Part shown: positions 31,105 through 38,542 of the stretch, in pieces
How positions within the stretch are numbered: the stretch's first letter is position 1
Layout of the letters: each line of letters opens with the position of its first letter
Assembly: GCA_050184115.1 (NCBI GenBank)
Contig: JBFXAQ010000008.1
Span: 186,001 to 250,000, forward strand
Origin: JACKNG01 sp050184115
Lineage (GTDB): Bacteria; Pseudomonadota; Gammaproteobacteria; Ga0077536
DNA: 64,000 nt
Direction of reading: 5' to 3'
Translations under genes and position numbers: made by a program
Notes under the pieces: model-generated
What the model was told of the DNA's origin: nothing
Databases searched by the model: none
Seen by the model: the letters and a program-made list of their open reading frames with translations, nothing else

Positions 31105-32157
31105 TCAGTTCCTGGAATTCAAGGCCGTGCTGAGCATCTTGGCCGTCAGGTCGACGATAGGGATCACCCGTTCATACGCCATGCGGGTCGGTCCGATGAC
31201 GCCGAGTACGCCGAGGGTGCGATTGTCATCGGTATAGGTCGAAGTCACGATGGAACACTGGTCGAGAACCTCGTAGCCGGACTCCTCGCCGATGAAGATC
31301 TGCACCCCGTTGGCGTTGAGCGCCTGGTCGAGCAGGTGGAGGATGTCACGCTTCTGGTTGAACGCTTCGAACAGGGATCGCAGCTTCTCGATGTCGGACA
31401 GCTCGTTCTTGTCCATCAGGTTGGTCTCGCCGGCGAGCACGTAATCCTTCGGACGGCCGCCATCGGCGAAGAGCTGGTGTGACATCTCGATGACCAGGGC
31501 CATGAGCTGATCCATCTCGGCGCGGGTGTCGGCCATCTCCTGGATCAGCCGCTGTTTGACCGCTTCGATATCGCGCCCGGCAAAGGCCGAATTGAGATAA
31601 TTCGCCGCCTGGGTCAGCTCGCTCTGGCTGTAGCTCCGGTGAGTCTTTACGATGCGGTTCTCGACCTCCCGGTCATTAGTGACGAGGATGGCGAGCACGC
31701 GATTGTCGTTCAGCGACAGGAACTCCACCTGGCGCAATGCACGCCGTTCGATCACCGGGATCATCACGAGCCCGGCCAGATGCGTCACCTCCGACAACAT
31801 GCGCGACGTGCTGCCGAGCAGCGCCTGGATGTCGTCTTCACTCGCGAGGGAGGATTCGATCCGCCGCACGTCGTCCGCGCTCAAGTTGCGGAAAGTCACC
31901 AGCGAATCGACGAACAAGCGGTACCCGAGCGCCGTCGGCACACGGCCGGCGGAGGTGTGCGGCGCCTTGATCAGGCCGAGATCCTCGAGATCGGCCATTG
32001 CGTTCCTGATCGTCGCCGGACTCAGGTCGAGTCGGGAGTCGCGCGCCAGCGTGCGCGAACCAACCGGTTGCCCATCGGCGATGTAGCGCTCCACCAGCAA
32101 CCGGAACAGGTACTGCGCGCGCTCGTTCAGACGAATCTCGTTGTGCCCTTGTGCCAT
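31105..32157 (-). CDS. hrcA: Heat-inducible transcription repressor HrcA
   Basis: HrcA represses heat-shock operons through CIRCE operators. The 350-residue protein has an N-terminal winged helix (LNERAQYLFRLLVERYIADGQPVGSRTLARDS) and the HrcA-specific LSPATIRNAMADLEDLGLIKAPHTSAGRVPT. The C-terminal dimerisation region contains GVLGVIGPTRMAYERVIPIVD. No CIRCE inverted repeat is visible upstream of hrcA, grpE or dnaK, so its targets (probably groESL) may lie outside the window. Confidence 0.96.
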   Translation of the reverse strand: MAQGHNEIRLNERAQYLFRLLVERYIADGQPVGSRTLARDSRLDLSPATIRNAMADLEDLGLIKAPHTSAGRVPTALGYRLFVDSLVTFRNLSADDVRRIESSLASEDDIQALLGSTSRMLSEVTHLAGLVMIPVIERRALRQVEFLSLNDNRVLAILVTNDREVENRIVKTHRSYSQSELTQAANYLNSAFAGRDIEAVKQRLIQEMADTRAEMDQLMALVIEMSHQLFADGGRPKDYVLAGETNLMDKNELSDIEKLRSLFEAFNQKRDILHLLDQALNANGVQIFIGEESGYEVLDQCSIVTSTYTDDNRTLGVLGVIGPTRMAYERVIPIVDLTAKMLSTALNSRN

Positions 32158-32255
32158 GCGGGTGGAACCACTGTATCGCATTGACCTGACTGCAAAAAAT
32201 CTACCACCGAGCGGGCGCGTGCGCAAAATGCGCGTTGCTGCGCTCGGAGCCGGGA

Positions 32256-32264
32256 TGCTATTTT
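32256..32264 (+). promoter_or_regulatory. Candidate extended -10 for nadK
   Basis: TGCTATTTT fits the TGnTATAAT pattern at four of six -10 positions, 34 bases before the nadK ATG in the divergent gap with hrcA. No -35 element is evident. Confidence 0.3.
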
Positions 32265-32297
32265 CCGCACGCCCTTGGTCGAGGACCCCAACACACC

Positions 32298-33170
32298 ATG
32301 TTCAGGCGCATCGGGATCGTGTCGAAGCCGCACGAGCCGGCGGTCAGAGACGCTCTCGCCAATGTCCTGCGCGTCCTCAATGAGCGCGATTGCGACATCG
32401 TAATAGACGCGAGCGCCGATACCCACGGCCTTGCCGGCGACTATCCTCGCGTCGCGTCCGAGGATCTGCCGGAGCACTGCGACCTGGTCATCTCGATCGG
32501 GGGTGACGGTACGCTCTTGCAGTGCGCGGGCCATATCTATCCACGTGAGGTTGCCCTGCTCGGGATCAACCTCGGCCGCCTCGGTTTTCTCACCGATCTG
32601 CCACCGAGCGGGCTCGATGCCAGTCTCGCCGCGGTTCTCGACGGTCACCATGTGGTCGAGAAACGTGCGGTGCTCGGCTGCGAGGTGATTCGGGCCGGCG
32701 CGGTCGTCGCCAGCGATCACGGTCTCAACGACGTCGTTGTCCAGAAATGGAACACCGCGCGGCTGATTTCACTCAATACTTACGTCGATGGCAAGTTCCT
32801 GCATGCACAGCGCTCGGACGGCATGATCGTGGCGACCCCGACCGGCTCCACGGCCTACGCGCTGTCCGGCGGCGGGCCCATCCTCGATCCCGGAACCCAC
32901 GCATTGGTGCTGGTGCCGATCTGCCCACACACCCTGACCAACCGTCCGATCGTCATCAGCGATACGGCGACCATCGAAATCCACATCGCGACCGATCGCG
33001 ACGACGAATCCCGCGTCACCTGCGACGGTAACTCGGTGCGCGAACTCCTGCCCGGCGACCGCGTCCGCGTGTTCCGCCGTGAGCAGTCCCTGCGCCTCAT
33101 CCATCCGGCGCAACATGATCATTTTGCGACGTTGCGGGCGAAGCTCGACTGGGGCCGCGATCCTTGTTGA
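32298..33170 (+). CDS. nadK: NAD kinase
   Basis: NadK phosphorylates NAD to NADP. The 290-residue protein has the diagnostic ISIGGDGTLLQCAGH motif, NLGRLGFLTDLPP and the glycine-rich TPTGSTAYALSGGGPIL. The N-terminal MFRRIGIVSK sets the start. Its TGA overlaps the recN start. The pairing nadK-recN, divergent from hrcA-grpE, is classical for gammaproteobacteria. Confidence 0.97.
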   Translation: MFRRIGIVSKPHEPAVRDALANVLRVLNERDCDIVIDASADTHGLAGDYPRVASEDLPEHCDLVISIGGDGTLLQCAGHIYPREVALLGINLGRLGFLTDLPPSGLDASLAAVLDGHHVVEKRAVLGCEVIRAGAVVASDHGLNDVVVQKWNTARLISLNTYVDGKFLHAQRSDGMIVATPTGSTAYALSGGGPILDPGTHALVLVPICPHTLTNRPIVISDTATIEIHIATDRDDESRVTCDGNSVRELLPGDRVRVFRREQSLRLIHPAQHDHFATLRAKLDWGRDPC

Positions 33171-34834
33171 CGCAACTGACGGTCCGCAACCTGGTCGTCG
33201 TTAACGAAATCGACGTCGAGTTCGAGCGTGGGCTGACCGTGCTGAGCGGCGAGACCGGCAGCGGAAAATCCATTCTGATCGAAGCCCTCGGGCTCGCGCT
33301 TGGCGAGCGCGCCGACAGTCAGCTGGTTCGCGCCGGCACCGAGCGCGCCGAGATCGCCGCATGCTTTGAGTTGCGTGACCAAGACGCCGCCCGGGAGATG
33401 CTGCGCGGCCTCGATGCGGATCACGGCGACGAGTGCGTCCTGCGTCGCATCGTCAACCGCGACGGACGCTCGCGCGCGTACCTCAATGGCATCCCGGTCA
33501 CCGTCCAGAACCTCCGCGACCTCGGGCGCCTGCTGGTCGATGTGCATTCACAGCACGCGAGCCTCGCGCTGCTCGAACGTGACACCCAACGTGCGCTGCT
33601 CGATGCCTTTGGCGAAACCGGCCGCGAAAGCGACCGGGTACGGGCCGCGTGCGCGGCCTGGCACGAGACATTCGACGCCCTCCAGGCGCTCGAGCGCGAT
33701 GGCCAGGACCGCGCCCGCCTCGAATTGCTGCGCTATCAGGTCGAAGAACTGGAGGCGGCGCGCCTCGACGAGGCCGAACTCGGCGCCATCGAAGGCGAGC
33801 ACCGCCGCCTGGCGAACAGCGCTGCGATGCTGGAGGAATGCGCCGCGGTCGGTGCGGCCTTGCGAGACGACGAGAGCGGCGCCGGGAATGCCCTGCGCGC
33901 GGCACTGGTCCACGCCCGCGGCCTCTGCCGGCTGGCACCGGAAGCAAGCAACCTGGTCACCGCGCTCGAGCAGGCTGGCATCGCTTGTGAGGAAGCAGCG
34001 GACGAACTCGAGCGCCTCGAAAGCAACTTCGCTGCCGATCCGGCCCGCCTCGAGCGCATCGACCGGCGCCTGGCCGAATTGCACGCGCTGGCACGCAAGC
34101 ACCAGGTCGGATTGAACGGACTGGCGGCCCACGCGGCGGCGCTGAGCGCCGAACTAGCCGCCCTCGAGGCCCGTGCCGGCGATCAGCGCGAGCTGCGCGC
34201 GCGCCTCGACGAGCGGCTCGACGCGTTCGACAAGGCCGCCGCATCGTTGACTCGTTCCCGCCGTCGTGCCGCGCGCGCCATGGCCGCGGACATCAGCGCG
34301 CGGCTGCGCGATCTTGGCATCCCTCATGCGAACTTCGAGGTCGACCTGTCGGCGGTGCGCGACGGTAGCCCGCAGCCCCATGGCCGCGATCGCGTCGAGT
34401 TTCTGGTCTCGACAAACCCGGCGCAGCCGCCGGGACAGCTCGGCAAGGTCGCCTCCGGCGGCGAGTTGTCGCGTATCGGGCTGGCCATCCAAGCCGCGAC
34501 CGCCCGCCACAGCGGTGTCCCGGTGGTGGTCTACGACGAGGTCGACACGGGAATCGGGGGCAACACCGCCAACATCGTCGGCCGCAGCCTGCGCGAAGTG
34601 GCGCGGCACTGCCAGGTCATCTGCATCACCCATTCGCCGCAGGTGGCGAGCGCGGGCGATCGTCACCTGCGAGTCGAGAAGAGTCTGGTTGCGGGCCAGG
34701 CCGAAACCGCCCTGACCGTTCTGGACGACTCGGCGCGGGAGCAGGAAATCGCCCGCATGCTTGGTGCCACGGCCGCCACGGCGCCCAGTGTCGAGCATGC
34801 CCGCGATCTCATCGCGGGCGCCCGGGGGCACTGA
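33164..34834 (+). CDS. recN: DNA repair protein RecN
   Basis: RecN is an SMC-like ATPase acting in double-strand break repair. The 556-residue protein has Walker A GETGSGKSILIEAL near residue 29, then coiled-coil arms rich in Glu, Leu and Ala. The C-terminal ABC signature is VASGGELSRIGLAIQ, and Walker B is VVYDEVDTGIGG. The start is TTG, with two adjacent TTG codons (33164 and 33167) possible; the second overlaps the nadK stop as TTGA. That indicates coupling with nadK. Confidence 0.96.
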   Translation: MLTQLTVRNLVVVNEIDVEFERGLTVLSGETGSGKSILIEALGLALGERADSQLVRAGTERAEIAACFELRDQDAAREMLRGLDADHGDECVLRRIVNRDGRSRAYLNGIPVTVQNLRDLGRLLVDVHSQHASLALLERDTQRALLDAFGETGRESDRVRAACAAWHETFDALQALERDGQDRARLELLRYQVEELEAARLDEAELGAIEGEHRRLANSAAMLEECAAVGAALRDDESGAGNALRAALVHARGLCRLAPEASNLVTALEQAGIACEEAADELERLESNFAADPARLERIDRRLAELHALARKHQVGLNGLAAHAAALSAELAALEARAGDQRELRARLDERLDAFDKAAASLTRSRRRAARAMAADISARLRDLGIPHANFEVDLSAVRDGSPQPHGRDRVEFLVSTNPAQPPGQLGKVASGGELSRIGLAIQAATARHSGVPVVVYDEVDTGIGGNTANIVGRSLREVARHCQVICITHSPQVASAGDRHLRVEKSLVAGQAETALTVLDDSAREQEIARMLGATAATAPSVEHARDLIAGARGH

Positions 34835-34835
34835 A

Positions 34836-35261
34836 TCAGCCGCCCGACTTGCCCTTGGCTTCCCCGCGCGGGCGGACGTACAGCACGAGGCTGTGATCTT
34901 CGAGGTCGTAACCATGGGCGGCGACGACTTCGCGCTGACGGCGCTCGATCTCCTCGTCGTAGAACTCGATAACTTCGCCGGTATCGACTCGCACCATGTG
35001 GTCGTGGTGCTCTTCCTGGGCCATTTCGAACACCGCGTGGCCGCCGTCAAAATTGTGGCGTTGTACGAGGCCGGCGGACTCGAACTGGGTCAGCACGCGG
35101 TAGATGGTCGCCAGGCCGACATCCTCGCCGGCGTCGATCAGGGCCTTGTAGACGTCCTCCGCGCTGAGATGCCGATCGCGCGAACGATCGAGGATCTCGA
35201 GGATGCGCAGCCGCGGCAACGTGGCTTTGAGTCCGGCTTTCTTGAGTTCTTGGGTATCCAT
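34836..35261 (-). CDS. fur: Ferric uptake regulator Fur
   Basis: Fur represses iron-uptake genes when bound to Fe(II). The 141-residue protein has the winged helix (GLKATLPRLRILEILDRS, then DVGLATIYRVLTQFESAGLV) and the metal site EEHHDHMVRVDTGEVIEFYDEEIE. The C-terminal Cys pairs of E. coli Fur are absent, as in Pseudomonas-type Fur. It is divergent from bamE, the standard fur-bamE neighbourhood, and converges on recN with a one-base gap. Confidence 0.96.
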   Translation of the reverse strand: MDTQELKKAGLKATLPRLRILEILDRSRDRHLSAEDVYKALIDAGEDVGLATIYRVLTQFESAGLVQRHNFDGGHAVFEMAQEEHHDHMVRVDTGEVIEFYDEEIERRQREVVAAHGYDLEDHSLVLYVRPRGEAKGKSGG

Positions 35262-35335
35262 GGCAGTCGGCGATCGGCCCGGTCGCTCTCTATGGGACGG
35301 GGAGGATACCAGCTTACCGCCCGCTCGCGGCCATG

Positions 35336-35344
35336 TGCTAGGAT
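35336..35344 (+). promoter_or_regulatory. Candidate extended -10 for bamE
   Basis: TGCTAGGAT (TGn plus a four-of-six -10 match) lies in the 202-base fur-bamE divergent region, well upstream of the bamE ATG. The rest of the gap shows nothing else I can support. Confidence 0.3.
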
Positions 35345-35463
35345 CGCGGCGGCCGCGACACCCCTAACGTGTCCGGCGCATAAACATTACCCCCGGTGTG
35401 ACTAATTCGCGCCGCGCCCTACCCCGATCGACGCGCCGCGTGGCTGCGAAACCGTCCCAAGAG

Positions 35464-36264
35464 ATGTCCAAACGATTACCGTTAAGCCTTCTCGTCCTGC
35501 TGCTCGCTGCTTGCAGTGCCCCGCGTGTGCCCTCGCTGGCAAGCCTGCCGGGTCCACGCGACCTGCCGTTCATCCATAAAATCGACATCCAGCAGGGCAA
35601 CGTCATCGACCAGAACATGCTGGCCCAACTGCGCGCCGGCATGGACAAGAAGAAGGTCCTGTTCATCATGGGTTCGCCGGTCATCCAGGACACTTTCCAC
35701 GCCGACCGCTGGGATTACGTCTATACCTTCGAACCCGGCGGCGGCCGGCCGGAACGGCGCCAGATCACGCTCTATTTCGAGGACGAGAAGCTGGCGCGCA
35801 TCGGCGGCGACGTGAAACCTGCGGACAGCCCTCTGGTGGTCACATTGCACCAGGACACGACGGTCAAGGTTCCGCAACTACGCAAGAGGAGCTTCGTCGA
35901 GAAGGTCACGGATAAGATTCCCTTCGTCGAGCCCGAACGCGAGAAGGTCGAGGAGGTCGGTGTCGACGAAGCCGCGGCGGAAGTTGCCGGCAAGGACGTC
36001 GAACCCGAGGACAACGTCAACCTGCCGACGTTGGCCGAGGACACGCCGCAACCCCGCAGCCCGTACGAGGATCTCCAGGCCGCGCCGGGCGAAGGCGTGA
36101 TCGTGCCGCCGGACGCGCCCACGAGTCGCAAGAAGAAGGGCTTCTTCAGTCGCATCGCCGACAGCATCGGCATCGGCGCCGACGACGACGATATCGACGA
36201 CGAGTCGGATTACGATCCGGGCGATCCGAAGTACCGCGATATCACCGATCAGAACAACCTCTGA
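35464..36264 (+). CDS. bamE: Outer membrane assembly lipoprotein BamE, with long acidic extension
   Basis: BamE (SmpA) is a lipoprotein of the BAM complex that inserts outer-membrane proteins. The start at 35464 gives a lipoprotein signal with lipobox LLAAC (cysteine near residue 18). The SmpA/OmlA domain follows: IDIQQGNVIDQNMLAQLRAGMDKKKVLFIMGSPVIQD, then DYVYTFEPGG and ITLYFEDEKLARIGGD. Typical BamE has about 110-180 residues; this one has 266. The extra C-terminal part is Glu/Asp/Pro-rich with a basic patch (SRKKKGFFSRIADSIG) and an acidic end. An upstream in-frame ATG would destroy the signal peptide. Confidence 0.93.
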   Translation: MSKRLPLSLLVLLLAACSAPRVPSLASLPGPRDLPFIHKIDIQQGNVIDQNMLAQLRAGMDKKKVLFIMGSPVIQDTFHADRWDYVYTFEPGGGRPERRQITLYFEDEKLARIGGDVKPADSPLVVTLHQDTTVKVPQLRKRSFVEKVTDKIPFVEPEREKVEEVGVDEAAAEVAGKDVEPEDNVNLPTLAEDTPQPRSPYEDLQAAPGEGVIVPPDAPTSRKKKGFFSRIADSIGIGADDDDIDDESDYDPGDPKYRDITDQNNL

Positions 36265-36276
36265 TCGAAGCGTCCG

Positions 36277-36579
36277 TCAGCGTGGCTTGCTGCGCTGCGC
36301 GCGCTGCGCTGCGGCGCGGCGCCGACGCACAGCCTTGGGGTCATCGATCAACGGCAGGTAGACCTCGACGCGGTCCCCGTCGCGCAGCAACGTGCTGCCC
36401 GCGCGCTCCACGCCGAAAATTCCCCAGCGACAGGCACGCCAATCGAGCCCCGCACGCTCGTCGAGGCGCGCCCGCTCCAAGGCGTTGAGCAGGGTCGAAC
36501 CGACCGGCACGTCCAGACGCAGGATCTCGGCGCCGGTCGCGCTCACCCACCCGATATCTATCGACAGGCGCTCAGCCAC
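36277..36579 (-). CDS. rnfH: RnfH family ubiquitin-like protein
   Basis: This small beta-grasp protein of about 100 residues begins at a GTG that overlaps the ratA stop by eight bases, giving VAERLSIDIGWVSATGAEILRLDVPVGS. The RnfH signature continues as LDWRACRWGIFGVERAGSTLLRDGDRVEVYLPLIDDPKAVRRRRA. The function is not established. In many gammaproteobacteria it is paired with ratA next to smpB-ssrA and bamE-fur, as here. Confidence 0.92.
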   Translation of the reverse strand: MAERLSIDIGWVSATGAEILRLDVPVGSTLLNALERARLDERAGLDWRACRWGIFGVERAGSTLLRDGDRVEVYLPLIDDPKAVRRRRAAAQRAQRSKPR

Positions 36580-37003
36580 CGTGCACGGCGTATGCGCGTC
36601 GTTTGAACGCATCCACCAGCGAATCCGCGATCGGTTTGAATGCGGCTCCCATGGCAAAGCCCAGTACCCGGCTCGCGAACTCGAACTCGACGTTGAAAGC
36701 GACCATGCAGCCGCCATCGGCGGCGTCGAATCGCCATGCGCCGCGGAAACGTTGGAACGGCCCTTCGAGCAGCGCGAGTTCGATGGCACGGTCCGGCACC
36801 AGCCGGTTTTCGGTCGTGAATGCGTAACGGAAGCGGCCCTTGTTGACGGTCAGGCGCGCACGCATTCGCGTCGACTCGTACAGCAGGAGTTCGGCACGTT
36901 CGCACCAGGGCAGAAACTCCGGGTAGGCCTCGACGTCGTTGACGAGGGCGTACATCTGGGCAGGAGAGAAAGGCGTGAACGCAGAGCGTTGAACGACGGT
37001 CAT
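36572..37003 (-). CDS. ratA: RatA-type START-domain protein (type II toxin-antitoxin RatA / coenzyme Q-binding family)
   Basis: This 143-residue SRPBCC/START-fold protein begins MTVVQRSAFTPFSPAQMYALVNDVEAYPEFLPWCERAELL, a clear RatA/Coq10-family signature. In E. coli RatA was reported to block 70S ribosome assembly; related proteins bind ubiquinone, so the cellular role here is uncertain. It overlaps rnfH. The ATG at 37003 was chosen because upstream in-frame sequence lies in the transporter gene. Confidence 0.92.
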   Translation of the reverse strand: MTVVQRSAFTPFSPAQMYALVNDVEAYPEFLPWCERAELLLYESTRMRARLTVNKGRFRYAFTTENRLVPDRAIELALLEGPFQRFRGAWRFDAADGGCMVAFNVEFEFASRVLGFAMGAAFKPIADSLVDAFKRRAYAVHGG

Positions 37004-37014
37004 GGTGCTCCCGG

Positions 37015-38424
37015 TCAACCAAACACGGTGGCCGCGAGACGACCGAGCCCATCTACCAGCAGCGCACGCAGCCCGGTGCCTTCGAGGAAGACCACCAGTA
37101 CCCCGACGGGTGCGACGAACAGGACGAGGCCGAGCCAGGCACGAAACAGCACTGAAGGGCCGCTTCCCATCTCCTCCATCGTGCTCGCCAGGCGCATGCG
37201 CCAACCAGCGAACACGGCGATGAGCATGCCACCCAGTGGCAGGAGCACATTGGTGCTGAGGAACTCCGACCAATCGAAGAAATTACGACCAGCCGGCGCG
37301 AATCCCGCCCAGTGGTTGAACGACAGGGCCGAACCGATACCGAGCAGCCAGGCCCCGCCGCCCCCCACCAGGCAGGCCTTCAGCCGACTCCAGCCGAAGG
37401 ATTCCACCATCCACGCGGCCACCGGTTCCAGCAGCGAAATGGCGGAGGTCCATGCAGCGACGGTCAGCAACACGAAGAACATCCCGCCGAAGAATTGGCC
37501 GCCGGGCATGTGGCCGAAAGCGATGGTCAACGTGATGAATACCAGGCCAGGCCCCTGCCCGGGCTCGAGACCATAACCGAACACGATGGGAAAGATGGCA
37601 AGCCCGGCCAGCAACGCGACCAGGGTGTCGGCACCGGCAATAATGATCGAGGTTTGAGGGATCGAAGCGTCGTTCGGCAAGTAGGAGCCATAGATCATGA
37701 TCGAGCCCATGCCCAGGCTGAGACTGAAGAATGCCTGCCCGAGGGCGGCGAGCACGGCATCACCGGTGATCTTGCTGAAATCGGGGTCGAAGAGGTAGTG
37801 GACTGCCGACAGCGCATCGCCCGAGAACAAGGCATAACCGACCAGGAGCAATAACATCGCGAACAGCGCCGGCATGAGGTACTTGACGGCCTGCTCGAGT
37901 CCGCCCTGGACCCCGCGGGCAACGACGACGACCACCAGCACCATGAACAGGCTGTGCCACCAGACCAGGCTCGCGGCCGACCCGATGAGGCCGTCGAACA
38001 CGCCCTGGGACGTCTCGATGGTCGCGCCGGCGAACGTGCCGGACGCCACGTAGACGATATACGCGACCGCCCAACCGGCGACTACGGAGTAGAACGACAG
38101 GATGACGAATCCGGCCAGCACGCCCATCCAGCCGAGATAGCGCCACGACGGCCGCAGCCCCTCGTCCTCCGCAAGCACGGCCATGGTGTTGATCGGGCTG
38201 CGCCGCCCGCGGCGTCCGAGCAGGATTTCCGCCATCATGATCGGCAGGCCGACCAAGGCCACGCAAAGCAAGTAGACGAGTACGAACGCCCCGCCGCCGC
38301 TCTCGCCGGTGATGTAGGGAAACCGCCAGATGTTGCCGAGGCCCACGGCCGAACCGGTCGCGGCGAGCACGAATATCCAGCGCGACGACCACTGCCCGTG
38401 AATCGACTCGCGGGCTGCTGTCAT
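37015..38424 (-). CDS. Sodium-dependent transporter, SNF/NSS family
   Basis: The 469-residue integral membrane protein has about 11-12 helices and the NSS signature in helix 1 (FVLAATGSAVGLGNIWRFPYITGESGGGAFVLVYLLC), where Na+ and substrate bind. Bacterial members (LeuT, Tyt1, MhsT) take up amino acids. The particular substrate cannot be read. An ATG at 38424 with GGGAG eight bases upstream is preferred over a GTG two codons earlier. It is followed by ratA, but a functional link is not evident. Confidence 0.9.
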   Translation of the reverse strand: MTAARESIHGQWSSRWIFVLAATGSAVGLGNIWRFPYITGESGGGAFVLVYLLCVALVGLPIMMAEILLGRRGRRSPINTMAVLAEDEGLRPSWRYLGWMGVLAGFVILSFYSVVAGWAVAYIVYVASGTFAGATIETSQGVFDGLIGSAASLVWWHSLFMVLVVVVVARGVQGGLEQAVKYLMPALFAMLLLLVGYALFSGDALSAVHYLFDPDFSKITGDAVLAALGQAFFSLSLGMGSIMIYGSYLPNDASIPQTSIIIAGADTLVALLAGLAIFPIVFGYGLEPGQGPGLVFITLTIAFGHMPGGQFFGGMFFVLLTVAAWTSAISLLEPVAAWMVESFGWSRLKACLVGGGGAWLLGIGSALSFNHWAGFAPAGRNFFDWSEFLSTNVLLPLGGMLIAVFAGWRMRLASTMEEMGSGPSVLFRAWLGLVLFVAPVGVLVVFLEGTGLRALLVDGLGRLAATVFG

Positions 38425-38542
38425 GGGCACACTCCCGAGCTACCGACGAGGCGGCATTCTGGTCCATCGCCGAGGCGCCCTCAAGGCTTCAGGATCCACG
38501 ACGCCGGCCGTTAACCCCCGCACATCCACCTAACTTCCGGAA

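Noticed and set aside
30369..32297. CIRCE operator near hrcA, grpE or dnaK
   Set aside because: I looked for the TTAGCACTC/GAGTGCTAA arms in the upstream regions and did not see them.
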